The position numbers were made by a program, and so were the translations under genes. Shown here in pieces: positions 44,715-54,176 of a stretch of DNA of 64,000 nt. The stretch covers positions 1-64,000 of the forward strand of contig NZ_JABASV010000004.1 in the NCBI RefSeq assembly GCF_016107625.1, read 5' to 3'. This stretch comes from Vreelandella alkaliphila (GTDB lineage Bacteria > Pseudomonadota > Gammaproteobacteria > Pseudomonadales > Halomonadaceae). Positions within the stretch are counted from its first letter, which is position 1. Every line of letters starts with the position of its first letter. Under the pieces are notes generated by a model that was not told the origin of the DNA, made no database searches, and worked only from the letters and a program-made list of their open reading frames with translations.

Positions 44715-45610
44715 TCGAGATCGTAGCCCAAGCTCTTTAATGCCCGCTCGTCATCAGACCAGCCGCGCTTCACTTTTACCCATAGATTGAGCATTACCTT
44801 GGTACCCAAGGCACGCTCCATATCTAGGCGGGCTTCGCGACCAATGCTTTTAATACGCTCGCCATTCTCACCGATCAAGATAACCTTTTGCCCCTGACGT
44901 TCGACCAGAATTAAGGCACTGATATGGGTCACACGCTCGGTTTCACGGAACTCTTCGATTTCCACGGTCATTTGATACGGCAGTTCATCACCAAGCTGAC
45001 GCATGACTTTTTCACGCACCAACTCAGCCGCCATGAAGCGCAAGCTCTTGTCAGTGATTTGATCTTCTGGGAAAAAGTGAACGCTCTCTGGTAAGTATTT
45101 GGCAACTTCCTGTTCGAGCGTATCCACTTGGGTGCCATGCTTGGCAGAAATAGGTACAACCGCAGCAAACTCACGACGTGCACCTACTTCAGCTAACCAG
45201 GGTAACAAGTCACTTTTATCGTTTAAGCGATCTACCTTGTTGACCGCTAGGATCACCGGTGCTTTCACGTGCTCAAGCCGCTTTAGCACGGCTTGATCTT
45301 CATCCGTCCAACGGGTGCGGTCGATAATAAACACCACACAGTCAACATCACGCAACGCCTGTGTTGCCGCTTGATTCATAAAGCGGTTGATCGCTTTATT
45401 GCGGTCTTTTGACATGATGTGCATGCCAGGCGTATCAACATAGATGAACTGTGTCTCTTCTACCGTCTTAATGCCCATTACCTGATGCCGCGTGGTTTGA
45501 GGGCGACGCGAAGTAATAGAGATCTTTTGCCCTAGAATCCGGTTCATGAGGGTTGATTTGCCTACGTTGGGCCGCCCAACGATGGCCACGAAGCCGCAGG
45601 TTTGACTCAT
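44711..45610 (-). CDS. era: GTPase Era
   Basis: 299 residues. An essential GTPase for 30S assembly that binds the 3' end of 16S rRNA. G1 is GRPNVGKST near residue 12, followed by the switch TTRHQ, G3 DTPGMH, G4 NKVD and G5 SAKHG. The C-terminal KH domain has [25 protein letters not shown]. Complete length. Start and stop overlap rnc and recO respectively by four bases, so rnc-era-recO is tightly coupled. Confidence 0.96.
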   Translation of the reverse strand: MSQTCGFVAIVGRPNVGKSTLMNRILGQKISITSRRPQTTRHQVMGIKTVEETQFIYVDTPGMHIMSKDRNKAINRFMNQAATQALRDVDCVVFIIDRTRWTDEDQAVLKRLEHVKAPVILAVNKVDRLNDKSDLLPWLAEVGARREFAAVVPISAKHGTQVDTLEQEVAKYLPESVHFFPEDQITDKSLRFMAAELVREKVMRQLGDELPYQMTVEIEEFRETERVTHISALILVERQGQKVILIGENGERIKSIGREARLDMERALGTKVMLNLWVKVKRGWSDDERALKSLGYDLD

Positions 45611-46299
45611 GACTTGTCTCCAGGTGTTTTTTCAAGGTGGAATAGCGCTTCTTCAGCTGCCTGTTGTTCAGCATGGCGGCGGCTGGGACCTTTACCAGTG
45701 GTATGCTCGGTTAGCAAATCAATGTAGCACTCCACGGTAAAGGTCTGGGCATGCGCCTCCCCCTTTACAGAGACTACTTCATAGCGTGGCAACGCTGCCT
45801 GACGCGATTGCAAAAATTCTTGCAGACGTGTTTTGGGATCTTTTTGTGTATCTTGTAGCGAAATATTTTCAAGCCGCTCGGCGTACCATGCCAGCACACG
45901 TTGACGAACTACGTCCATGCCCGCATCTAAATAAATAGCGCCAATCACAGCTTCTACTGCATCAGCCAAAATGGATTCGCGGCGATGCCCGCCGCTCTTC
46001 ATTTCTCCTGAACCAAGCCGTAAGCATTCGCCGAACTCCATTTCTCGAGCCAACTCAGCCAATGTCTGGCCTTTTACCAAACGCGCTCTAAGACGTGATA
46101 ACTGTCCTTCCCTAGCCTGAGGGAAACGTTGAAAAAGCGCCTCAGCGATTACAAAATTGACGATAGAGTCACCCAGAAATTCCAGGCGCTCATTGTTACG
46201 ACCACCGTAGCTACGATGGGTCATGGCCAGTTCCATCAGCGTTGGGTCACCGAAGGTATGGCCGATTCGTCGGCAAAAAGCGGTTAAGGAATTACTCAC
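45607..46299 (-). CDS. rnc: ribonuclease III
   Basis: 230 residues. It cuts double-stranded RNA, including rRNA precursors. The signature [13 protein letters not shown] carries the metal-binding Glu and Asp near residues 38-45. [18 protein letters not shown] holds the second Asp/Glu pair. The C-terminal double-stranded RNA-binding domain reads [11 protein letters not shown] ... [17 protein letters not shown]. Complete. In the lepA-lepB-rnc-era-recO arrangement. Confidence 0.96.
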   Translation of the reverse strand: MSNSLTAFCRRIGHTFGDPTLMELAMTHRSYGGRNNERLEFLGDSIVNFVIAEALFQRFPQAREGQLSRLRARLVKGQTLAELAREMEFGECLRLGSGEMKSGGHRRESILADAVEAVIGAIYLDAGMDVVRQRVLAWYAERLENISLQDTQKDPKTRLQEFLQSRQAALPRYEVVSVKGEAHAQTFTVECYIDLLTEHTTGKGPSRRHAEQQAAEEALFHLEKTPGDKS

Positions 46300-46360
46300 A
46301 GTGCTCCTACGTCGTTGACGTTAACTAATATGACAGCATTAACAATTTCTAAACTATTTT

Positions 46361-47164
46361 TCATTCAATACGCCGCACGCTGGTAAAGCTAGGCAAGCCA
46401 CCGTCCCAATGCATCCAAACAGCAAATGCTCTTCCAACAATATTATCTTCAGGAACAAACCCCCAATAACGGCTATCGTTGGAGTGGTCACGATTATCAC
46501 CCATCGTGAAATAGTGCCCATCCGGAACAACCACTTCACGCATCTGGGGGCCAGGATCACGGGGGTTATTATATATATAGTGGCTAATGCTACCTAATTG
46601 CTCTTCCAATAATAGTTGCTGTGGCGAAAGCGCGGGACCTTCTTCAATTAAAGTTTTATTGATGGGTTCACCGTTCACATACAGTTGCTTCCCCTCATAA
46701 CGAATACGGTCGCCCGGCAACCCTACCACACGTTTAATAAAGTTGACCGACGGCTCTTCTGGAAAGCGGAACACCATCACGTCTCCGCGCTCAGGATCAT
46801 CAACCTCTAAAAAACGGCTGTGCAGCACCGGTAATCGCAGGCCGTAGGCAAACTTATTCACCAAGATAAAGTCACCCACTTCAAGCGTCGGCTTCATTGA
46901 TCCAGATGGAATTTGAAACGGCTCAACAATAAAGCTCCGTACGACAAGCACCACCAGCAGAACTGGAAAAAAAGAGCGGGAGTAATCAATCGGCCACGGT
47001 TCTTTTAGCAATGTCTCTCGCGTTGTTTCATCCAAGCCTTCCGTGGTAGCTGCTTCAGCAGTGGCTAATCGCTCACGCCGCTTAGGTCTAAACCAAAGCA
47101 CATCCAGCAAATATACTGCCCCAGAAAGTGCAACGGCGATCACCAGTAGTAATGAAAAATCCAT
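46361..47164 (-). CDS. lepB: signal peptidase I
   Basis: 267 residues. It removes signal peptides on the outer face of the inner membrane. Two N-terminal membrane helices lie near residues 3-25 and 64-79. Catalytic Ser89 (PSGSMKPTL) and Lys144 (VNFIKRVVGLPGD) match E. coli Ser90 and Lys145. The box E motif GDNRDHSNDSR is present. It is shorter than the 324-residue E. coli enzyme. It is 15 bases after lepA on the minus strand. Confidence 0.95.
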   Translation of the reverse strand: MDFSLLLVIAVALSGAVYLLDVLWFRPKRRERLATAEAATTEGLDETTRETLLKEPWPIDYSRSFFPVLLVVLVVRSFIVEPFQIPSGSMKPTLEVGDFILVNKFAYGLRLPVLHSRFLEVDDPERGDVMVFRFPEEPSVNFIKRVVGLPGDRIRYEGKQLYVNGEPINKTLIEEGPALSPQQLLLEEQLGSISHYIYNNPRDPGPQMREVVVPDGHYFTMGDNRDHSNDSRYWGFVPEDNIVGRAFAVWMHWDGGLPSFTSVRRIE

Positions 47165-47179
47165 GTGGGGTAAGTATCC

Positions 47180-48997
47180 CTAGTCGTTTACCTTGAGCAC
47201 AGCAAGGAAGGCATCCTGGGGAATTTCAACACGCCCCACCTGTTTCATCCGTTTCTTACCGGCCTTCTGTTTTTCCAATAGTTTCTTCTTACGGCTTACA
47301 TCACCGCCGTAACATTTGGCCGTCACGTTTTTACGCAGCGCTTTGACTGTTGAACGCGCAACAACCTGGCCACCAATAGCGGCTTGAATAGCCACATCAA
47401 ACATTTGCCGCGGAATCAGCTCTTTCATTTTTTCCACTAGCAAGCGACCACGGTTATGCGCATGGTCACGGTGGATAATGACGGCCAGTGCGTCAACTTT
47501 ATCGCCGTTGATCAGCACGTCCAGGCGAACCAACTTAGCCGCTTCAAAACGTTCGAAGTTGTACTCAAGTGATGCATAACCACGAGAAATAGACTTCAAA
47601 CGATCAAAGAAATCCATGACCACTTCTGACATGGGCAGCTCATAGGTTAACTGGATCTGATTACCCAGGAACTGCATATCTAATTGCGTACCGCGGCGCT
47701 GCTCACACTCAGCAATCACGTTACCAACATACTCCTGAGGAACCAGAATACTGGCGCGCACGATGGGTTCACGCATCTCATCAACGTCTGCCATATCAGG
47801 CAATTTCGAGGGGTTCGATACGTATTGAATCTCGCCGTTTTTCATGGCGAGCTCATACACCACTGTCGGCGCTGTAGTCAGCAGATCAAGATCATATTCA
47901 CGCTCTAAGCGCTCTTGAATGATCTCCATATGCAGCGTACCCAGGAAGCCGACGCGGAAACCAAAGCCCAATGCATCCGAGTTTTCCGGCTCATACTCAA
48001 GAGAAGCATCATTGAGCGCAAGCTTCTCAAGCGCGTCACGAAAGTCTTCGTAGTCATCGGCACTAACCGGGAACATACCTGCATATACCTGCGGTTTCAC
48101 TTTTTGGAAACCAGGCAAGCGGGGAACATCAGGGGTTTTGGTGTGGGTGATTGTATCGCCCACCGGTGCTCCGTGGATCTCCTTAATGCCAGCGACAATG
48201 AAGCCTACTTCACCAGCGCGCAGAATATTGGTCTCTTTGCGAAGCGGTGTAAAGATCCCTACCTCGGTGGCCCCCCAATCACGCCCTGTGGACTTGATGC
48301 GGATTTTGTCGCCTTTGCGCAATGTTCCGTCGAATAAGCGCACTAGAGAGACAACCCCAAGATAGTTATCGAACCAAGAGTCGATAATAAGCGCTTGCAA
48401 AGGTGCTTCTGGGTCACCCTTAGGAGGCGGAATATCCCGCACTAACCGCTCTAACAAGGCGTCGATGCCGATACCGCTTTTAGCCGACACTTGGCAGGCA
48501 TCGGTGGCATCCAAACCGATAATTTCTTCGACTTCCTGTGCGACACGATCAGGGTCAGCCTGGGGCAAATCAATCTTGTTAAGTACGGGGAGTACTTCCA
48601 AGCCTTGTTCAATTGCAGTGTAACAGTTAGCAACCGATTGAGCCTCCACGCCTTGTGCGGCGTCTACCACCAACAGCGCCCCTTCACAGGCGTAAAGAGA
48701 ACGCGACACCTCGTAAGAGAAGTCCACGTGCCCAGGCGTGTCAATGAAGTTGAGTTGATAGACTTCACCGTCTGCAGCCGTGTAGTCAAGCGTGACGGAC
48801 TGCGCCTTGATGGTAATACCACGCTCGCGCTCAATATCCATGGAGTCGAGCACTTGCTCCTTAAGCTCTCGCTCGGTCAAACCGCCGCAGGTCTGAATCA
48901 AACGATCTGATAGCGTCGATTTACCATGATCGATATGCGCGATGATGGAGAAGTTGCGTATGTGCTTGAGCTTTCCGCTGGAAACGTCTTGAGACAT
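47180..48997 (-). CDS. lepA: elongation factor 4 (LepA)
   Basis: 605 residues. A ribosome-associated GTPase affecting translation initiation and elongation under stress. G1 is AHIDHGKST near residue 20, then [14 protein letters not shown] and NKIDLP. The LepA-specific C-terminal domain begins near residue 485 and has [25 protein letters not shown] and [24 protein letters not shown]. It is followed by lepB. The gap to mucD is 191 bases. Confidence 0.97.
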   Translation of the reverse strand: MSQDVSSGKLKHIRNFSIIAHIDHGKSTLSDRLIQTCGGLTERELKEQVLDSMDIERERGITIKAQSVTLDYTAADGEVYQLNFIDTPGHVDFSYEVSRSLYACEGALLVVDAAQGVEAQSVANCYTAIEQGLEVLPVLNKIDLPQADPDRVAQEVEEIIGLDATDACQVSAKSGIGIDALLERLVRDIPPPKGDPEAPLQALIIDSWFDNYLGVVSLVRLFDGTLRKGDKIRIKSTGRDWGATEVGIFTPLRKETNILRAGEVGFIVAGIKEIHGAPVGDTITHTKTPDVPRLPGFQKVKPQVYAGMFPVSADDYEDFRDALEKLALNDASLEYEPENSDALGFGFRVGFLGTLHMEIIQERLEREYDLDLLTTAPTVVYELAMKNGEIQYVSNPSKLPDMADVDEMREPIVRASILVPQEYVGNVIAECEQRRGTQLDMQFLGNQIQLTYELPMSEVVMDFFDRLKSISRGYASLEYNFERFEAAKLVRLDVLINGDKVDALAVIIHRDHAHNRGRLLVEKMKELIPRQMFDVAIQAAIGGQVVARSTVKALRKNVTAKCYGGDVSRKKKLLEKQKAGKKRMKQVGRVEIPQDAFLAVLKVND

Positions 48998-49146
48998 CGA
49001 GTGTGTTCTGCCTTATGGGTGTGCAAGGTGTAGCTGGCTTTATAGAGCCAATATGCGCAGGCAATAAAGATTGCCGCACGACTACTTTGCCAATGTTCGT
49101 CAAAAAGATAAGCGCTATTGTAGCGATATGCGCGGGATAGGAACAG

Positions 49147-49171
49147 CAGTCCGGCGAGAACCGCCGGACTG
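49147..49171 (-). terminator. inverted repeat after mucD
   Basis: CAGTCCGGCG and CGCCGGACTG form a perfect 10-bp stem with a 5-base loop, 18 bases after the mucD stop. The minus strand continues CTGTTCC, without a full T-run, so it is a likely but not certain terminator of the rpoE-muc operon. Confidence 0.55.
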
Positions 49172-49188
49172 GAGAGACAATCAGTGGA

Positions 49189-50607
49189 TTACTCTAGACG
49201 TAATGCCACAAATAGCGAGCGTCCATCTCGATACAAGCGCAGTGGAATTGCACGATCATCTGGCAGTTCTTCAACAATTCTCAACAGCTCATCTGCCGAA
49301 GCAACGCTGCGATGGTCAATGCTGACTAATATATCGCCCACACGCAGCCCCGCTTGCGAGGCAACACTGTCGGGGTCAACCTGACGCACTTCCACGCCAC
49401 CACCAATATTTAGGCGCTCACGGGTTGCCTCATCAACTTCTACCACAGCCACACCCAGACGAACCTGATTATTGCTGCTCGAACTATCGCTATGACCAGC
49501 TTCTGAATCAGGCCAGCTACCCAGTTCAAGCGTTTCGGTCACCTCTTCACCATCGCGCATCAGTGTTAAATCCACATCACTGCCAGGAGCAACGCGACCA
49601 ATCAGACGCGGTAACGTGCTGGAACGATCAACCTCTTCACCGTTCACTGCAATAATGACATCCCCTGCTTGAAGACCACCTTGCGCCGCGGGCCCATCCG
49701 GATCTAGGTCAGCAATCAGCGCGCCAATGGCTTCCTCCATGCCAAACGACTCAGCAAGATCACGAGACACAGGCTGAATCATTACGCCTAACCACCCACG
49801 ATTCACATGTCCGTCTTCACGAAGCTGGTCAGCCACGTCCATGGCGACATTAATGGGAATAGCAAAAGAGAGCCCCATGAAGCCACCGCTACGCGTAAGT
49901 ATTTGTGAGTTAATACCGACGACTTCCCCTTCAAGGTTAAATAAGGGGCCACCGGAATTACCTGGATTAATGGCAACGTCGGTTTGGATAAAGGGTACAT
50001 AAACATCACGAGGCAGCGTGCGGTTAATAGCACTCACAATGCCAGCAGATACAGAATGGTCAAAACCAAAGGGTGAGCCTATGGCAGCCACCCACTCACC
50101 GACTTTTAACTCATCGGAGTCGCCCAGATCAAGCACTGGTAAATTGTTGGCATCCACCTTCAGTAGCGCAACATCTGTTTGCGTATCGCTACCCACTAGC
50201 TCTGCGGTTAGTTCTCGACGATCGTTTAATCGCACAAGAATTTCATCAGCATCTTGAACCACGTGAGCGTTCGTCAGCACGTAACCATCCGCACTAATGA
50301 CGAAACCAGAACCAAGTGACTGGCGCTCTTCACTGCGGTTTGGCCCTCGACTAGGGGGAGGCGTAGGAAAACTATCGCCAAAAAAGTGGCGGAATATTTC
50401 GGGGATATCCTGGCCACCGAACCCTTGAATAGAAGGCCCAGAGCTACGCTGAATCGTCCTGCTAGTAGAAATATTGACCACACCAGGGGCAGCGTCTTCT
50501 ACCAATTTGGTAAAGTCTGGCAAGTTCTGCGCGTGGGCATTTTGCCCAACGAACAAAAATACAATAAAGCACAACCAAAGTGCGGAAGGAAAAACCAAGC
50601 GCTTCAT
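49189..50607 (-). CDS. mucD: periplasmic serine protease/chaperone MucD (DegP family)
   Basis: 472 residues from ATG at 50607 (AGGAGC upstream). A signal peptide ends near QNAHA (~residue 26). The trypsin-like triad is His115 (TNAHVV), Asp145 (TDVALLKV) and Ser218 (NPGNSGGPL). Two PDZ domains follow, near 255-350 and 385-470 (GIVNRGW-like LGVMIQPV ..., QVDPDSVASQAGLRVGDI). It degrades misfolded envelope proteins and dampens AlgU activity in Pseudomonas. Last gene of the rpoE-muc operon. Confidence 0.94.
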   Translation of the reverse strand: MKRLVFPSALWLCFIVFLFVGQNAHAQNLPDFTKLVEDAAPGVVNISTSRTIQRSSGPSIQGFGGQDIPEIFRHFFGDSFPTPPPSRGPNRSEERQSLGSGFVISADGYVLTNAHVVQDADEILVRLNDRRELTAELVGSDTQTDVALLKVDANNLPVLDLGDSDELKVGEWVAAIGSPFGFDHSVSAGIVSAINRTLPRDVYVPFIQTDVAINPGNSGGPLFNLEGEVVGINSQILTRSGGFMGLSFAIPINVAMDVADQLREDGHVNRGWLGVMIQPVSRDLAESFGMEEAIGALIADLDPDGPAAQGGLQAGDVIIAVNGEEVDRSSTLPRLIGRVAPGSDVDLTLMRDGEEVTETLELGSWPDSEAGHSDSSSSNNQVRLGVAVVEVDEATRERLNIGGGVEVRQVDPDSVASQAGLRVGDILVSIDHRSVASADELLRIVEELPDDRAIPLRLYRDGRSLFVALRLE

Positions 50608-50687
50608 GCAACAGCTCCTAATCAAGCAAAAGTACTAACCACGTACTAAACACAAGGGAGTGCAACTCTCAGCGAGTTACAGGAGTA

Positions 50688-51134
50688 TTAACTGACCAGA
50701 CGCGGGCGGAAGCGTTCCACTCGTCCGCGTAGTAGATATTTAAGGATGACGACAGAGCCAATTAACGTACTAAAAAATAGCATCGCACAAACCCCATCAC
50801 TCGCCCCCATTCCTGACGCCGTACCCGTAATGATGATGGTAAATAGGAGAGGCAATGCATAAACGAGCAGCGCCAGAATATTTACATCACTTTTAGTAAC
50901 AGTGAACGAAACTGAGCTACCTATTGGATAAAGGCTTGAATATTGCGAGGGCAAACCACCCGGATCAATGACGGTGCGTGGTTGACGGCGAGCTAACAAC
51001 CCTGCGCCACATCCACGCCCTTCAGCACACTGCTGACAAGCGACACTGCTCGACACATCTACCACTAATCCTGCTCCAGAGTGAGCAATGACGGTGCCTG
51101 AGCGTACGATAGCATTGCAATCTGTAGTGTTCAC
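50688..51134 (-). CDS. mucC: RseC/MucC family envelope regulator
   Basis: 148 residues. The N-terminus holds the family cysteine cluster CQQCAEGRGCG near residues 34-44. Two membrane helices follow near 75-98 and 105-128 (ILALLVYALPLLFTIIITG, VCAMLFFSTLIGSVVIL). RseC/MucC modulates sigma-E/AlgU and, in enterics, helps reduce SoxR; the exact role is poorly known. It lies between mucB and mucD. Confidence 0.88.
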   Translation of the reverse strand: MNTTDCNAIVRSGTVIAHSGAGLVVDVSSSVACQQCAEGRGCGAGLLARRQPRTVIDPGGLPSQYSSLYPIGSSVSFTVTKSDVNILALLVYALPLLFTIIITGTASGMGASDGVCAMLFFSTLIGSVVILKYLLRGRVERFRPRLVS

Positions 51135-51148
51135 AACGATGTACCTGG

Positions 51149-52150
51149 TTATTCAAATTGCACTGACTGAACAATGCGCTGCAACAATTCAACAGGCAGC
51201 TCGCCGATGCCCACTAATTGCCAGCTCTGATCTCCGACATCAATCAACGACACAGCAGCATTAGATACACCGACTCGATGAAGACCTTCCTCCAACGCTG
51301 GCTGACTGGCGGGCGACACAAACACGCTCACCGCCGCTAATCCGTCGCTATACACACGCTGGCCGCTTTGCTGCCCTGGCTCCAATGGCTGCTCGACAAA
51401 TCCTTCAGGCAGCCAAGTTGCTTGCCAAGGCTGGTCAAGCATCTGCTCATCGGTGGGTCTGGGCACTTCACCACTATAGGCGGTAGGAGAGCGAAGCTGG
51501 GTAACTTGGAAGGTTTCAAGGACACGGTCTTGAGCATCGCTAAGCACATGCTTAAGCAATAGTCCTGTCGCTTGATCGATCCACCAAGTATGTTGATATC
51601 GCTGGCTATCGATAGGCGAAAAGCGAAGCTCTACAGCATCACGCTCGGCGACTCGTGTTTCATCCTGAAGCGTTATGTCATAGTACTCGGCAACATGCTC
51701 TGCCCATGCTTCTGGTGCAGATACTGAGTCAGACTCGCCAGATGGAAACCAAGCTAAATGCCCAGCGATGGAACGGCGCTCAACGCTAACGGACGGACCA
51801 TCCAAATGCTGCACAACTTGTTGGCGAACGCCATCTCGCACACGGTGGGAGAGCGCCAGCGTTCTAACCCCGATAGCATCAATAGAAACCGCACGCGCTT
51901 GAAACTCAAAGCAGTGCCCAGCATAGACACTAGCCACTAGCCACTCATGAGCAGTAGTGAAAGGGGCTTGGCTGGGAGCATCTGCGCAGGAAAGCGATGG
52001 GTAGCTATCAGCTTTCAAATGGAGAGGCAGTAAACAGGTGCTCAATACGCACAGGCCAACTGCAAGCCTACCTCTACCTCTCCCGTAAAGATATTTACCT
52101 ATCACGTTTCCAGCCACGCGGGCCCTCACTTGGTTAAAAAAGTTGGCCAA
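51149..52150 (-). CDS. mucB: sigma-E regulatory protein MucB/RseB
   Basis: 333 residues if the TTG at 52150 is used, with AGGTG before it; a GTG about 16 codons later is an alternative. A hydrophobic signal segment (LAVGLCVLSTCLLPLHL) is unusually far from this start, which favours the later one. The mature protein shows the two RseB lobes: AHEWLVASVYAGHCFEFQ and the typical RHVLSDAQDRVLETFQVTQL, then LPEGFVEQ and SVFVSPAS in the C-terminal lobe. In the periplasm it shields MucA from cleavage and senses lipid or LPS signals. It follows mucA by 11 bases. Confidence 0.88.
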   Translation of the reverse strand: MANFFNQVRARVAGNVIGKYLYGRGRGRLAVGLCVLSTCLLPLHLKADSYPSLSCADAPSQAPFTTAHEWLVASVYAGHCFEFQARAVSIDAIGVRTLALSHRVRDGVRQQVVQHLDGPSVSVERRSIAGHLAWFPSGESDSVSAPEAWAEHVAEYYDITLQDETRVAERDAVELRFSPIDSQRYQHTWWIDQATGLLLKHVLSDAQDRVLETFQVTQLRSPTAYSGEVPRPTDEQMLDQPWQATWLPEGFVEQPLEPGQQSGQRVYSDGLAAVSVFVSPASQPALEEGLHRVGVSNAAVSLIDVGDQSWQLVGIGELPVELLQRIVQSVQFE

Positions 52151-52161
52151 CGCACCTAATA

Positions 52162-52902
52162 TTAACGTTGTCCTAAAGGCTCCGTTACTGAAGAAGAGCG
52201 CATTAATGGCATCCAGCTATCACCACTTCCACCGGCAGCACCCTGCGCGTGCTGTTCAAGGTACGTCTTAAGCAGGCGAATCTGGTCAGCATCAATAGCC
52301 AGTGTCTGCTGGGCCATATCCCCCTGGGGCGCATGGGGTGTTGAGAACCCAGCGTCGCTGACATTCATAAAGCCGCCTTGTCCAGACTGACCATTCACAC
52401 GAAACGGCGTTCGTTCAAACATCGGCATTTCTGATGGCGTCATGGAAGCGGGTTGAGAAGCCGCGAGATTAACAGGCTGAACCTGCACACCACTGCCGGA
52501 CTGGGCAGCAATGCTATCGCCTGCACTCTGCGCGCTACCTGACGTTGTGTTGCCGTTGTTAAAGAACTGCACCCCGGTAATCACCATCAGTGAAACGGCA
52601 GCCGCCACCCCGGCACCACGGGCAAAGGAAAGTCCACCAGAACGAGTGGGAATAACCACGGTGTCGTCTTCAAGGGCTGGAGCAGGTTCATCGCGCAATC
52701 GATCCATAATGCCAGCGGAAAGATCGATGCTCACATCAACATTTCTTTCACGCTGCATCATGCTGCGCGCCAAATGGTAGCGCCGCCATGTCTCTGCCGC
52801 ATCAGAATCGTCAGGCAATGACTTCAACACTCGGCGCAATTCAAGCTCGTCACTTTCGCTATCCATCAATGCTGAAAGCGACTCCCGTGTGTTATGACTC
52901 AT
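52162..52902 (-). CDS. mucA: anti-sigma-E factor MucA/RseA
   Basis: 246 residues. The N-terminal cytoplasmic domain (about 1-80) reads RESLSALMDSESDELELRRVL and WRRYHLARSMMQRE, the RseA_N pattern that holds RpoE. One membrane helix is near 95-112 (GVAAAVSLMVITGVQFF). The periplasmic part is Gln/Ser-rich and ends with a helix (LLKTYLEQHAQGA) that should contact MucB. Regulated proteolysis releases AlgU. It is separated from rpoE by 296 bases, unusually far. Confidence 0.93.
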   Translation of the reverse strand: MSHNTRESLSALMDSESDELELRRVLKSLPDDSDAAETWRRYHLARSMMQRERNVDVSIDLSAGIMDRLRDEPAPALEDDTVVIPTRSGGLSFARGAGVAAAVSLMVITGVQFFNNGNTTSGSAQSAGDSIAAQSGSGVQVQPVNLAASQPASMTPSEMPMFERTPFRVNGQSGQGGFMNVSDAGFSTPHAPQGDMAQQTLAIDADQIRLLKTYLEQHAQGAAGGSGDSWMPLMRSSSVTEPLGQR

Positions 52903-53080
52903 ACTTCACACCCTCACACTGTGTTATTAGAAGCGCTGCGGTGGCACTGCTACCCAGTGTTTACCACCACAGCCACTCCACAGGCCAAGACCTCGTTTCA
53001 AATCGCCAATTCCTAAACGCTTAATTATCAGCAGATTAAACTGTTTGACTACTGAACATTGAACGTTCACTTGGCGCTTA

Positions 53081-53134
53081 CTCGACCCAATTAAGATCGT
53101 CAGGTTCTATGACGCTTCACTTTCCAGACAGTTC
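53081..53134 (-). promoter_or_regulatory. two overlapping sigma-E-like promoter candidates in the rpoE-mucA gap
   Basis: On the minus strand, GAACTG-N16-TCATA (53134 to 53108) and GAACCT-N16-TCGAG (53107 to 53081) resemble the GAACTT-N16-TCTGA pattern of RpoE/AlgU promoters. Both would fire toward mucA. The -10 elements are poor, so they are only candidates. The rest of this 296-base gap shows nothing recognisable. Confidence 0.25.
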
Positions 53135-53198
53135 ACAAAAAATGTAAAAACGTAATCAAATGTGAATTTAAAGCTCTGCTCCTACAGCTCTCTGCCCC

Positions 53199-53798
53199 TT
53201 ACTCATCACGACTATTCCGGGCCGTTGTCACTAATGGGCGTATATGCTCATCAACCGCCTCGCGGGCGCGAAAAATACGCGAACGCACGGTTCCTACGGG
53301 GCATTGCATCACTTGGGCAATATCCTCATACGCAAGACCATCCAGTTCACGCAGCGTGATCGCTGTGCGTAAATCATCTGGCAGATTTTCGATGGCTTCG
53401 TAAACGGCTGCTTCCAACTGATCCCGAGCAATCGATGCCTCTGGCGACTCTGCGTCAGCCAACCGTCCACTTTGGTCAACCATTTCAGCATCGACAATAT
53501 CCAGATCACTGCCGGGCGGTCTACGCCCCCGAGACACTAAATGATTTTTGGCAGTGTTAATCGCGATACGGTACATCCATGTGTAAAACGCACTTTCCGA
53601 CCGAAATTTCCCCAGTGCTCGATACGCTTTGATAAAGGCTTCTTGCGCCACGTCTTGTACTTCGGAATGATCGTGAACATAACGTCCGATCAATCCAATA
53701 ATTTTGTGCTGGTATTTTTTGACCAGTAGATCGAAAGCGCGTGTATCACCTTTTTGGGCACGTTCAACCAACTGCTGGTCTGTTTCACGAGTGCCCAT
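53199..53798 (-). CDS. rpoE: RNA polymerase sigma factor RpoE/AlgU
   Basis: 199 residues, matching the family. Region 2 reads DTRAFDLLVKKYQHKIIGLI and DVAQEAFIKAYRALGKFR with YTWMYRIAINTAKNHL; region 4 reads LPDDLRTAITLRELDGLAYEDIAQVMQCPVGTVRSRIFRARE (split here by domain). It is an ECF sigma factor for envelope stress and alginate-type functions, held by MucA. It heads the operon rpoE-mucA-mucB-mucC-mucD. Confidence 0.95.
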   Translation of the reverse strand: MGTRETDQQLVERAQKGDTRAFDLLVKKYQHKIIGLIGRYVHDHSEVQDVAQEAFIKAYRALGKFRSESAFYTWMYRIAINTAKNHLVSRGRRPPGSDLDIVDAEMVDQSGRLADAESPEASIARDQLEAAVYEAIENLPDDLRTAITLRELDGLAYEDIAQVMQCPVGTVRSRIFRAREAVDEHIRPLVTTARNSRDE

Positions 53799-54176
53799 TC
53801 ACACCCCCCTCCCGCTCGTACGACTTACGCCGAGCGTTATCTCTCTTCGCCCTTTCATGTGGGCCTTCACAGCAAGCAGCATAGTGTCCCTTGGGCATTA
53901 GTTAATCTTAATGATGACAGATAATAATGAATGATTCGCTAACCACATTCAGTGTGAAAAAGTATTCAATGGTACTTAGTGTTGCGCGTTCTTAGCGGGG
54001 CATCAAGCGCTTACACACACTCCCCCCCTCATTCCGCTCAACTTGACCCACAGCCCCCGCAAATCTTGACCGTGACACTTTTCGTCTAGATCAAGTTCCG
54101 TAACAATTGATTTTTACCTGCCTGACACGCCATAGTAGAGCCACTTTTAGTCCATAGCGCACGCACAGGTAGCAAG
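53799..54176. promoter_or_regulatory. divergent control region between rpoE and the DAHP synthase gene
   Basis: About 380 bases without a gene. On the minus strand GAACTT at 54098-54093 is a perfect sigma-E -35 element; 17 bases later comes TCACG, a weak -10. It could be an autoregulated rpoE promoter, about 270 bases upstream of its start. On the plus strand TTGATT with CATAGT 18 bases later (near 54107-54137) is a possible sigma-70 promoter for the DAHP synthase. No TrpR or TyrR box was convincing. Confidence 0.35.

Noticed and set aside
54100-54125. TyrR box before the DAHP synthase gene (CGTAAC ... TTTACC)
   Set aside because: The spacing is eight rather than six bases and both half-sites deviate from TGTAAA/TTTACA.
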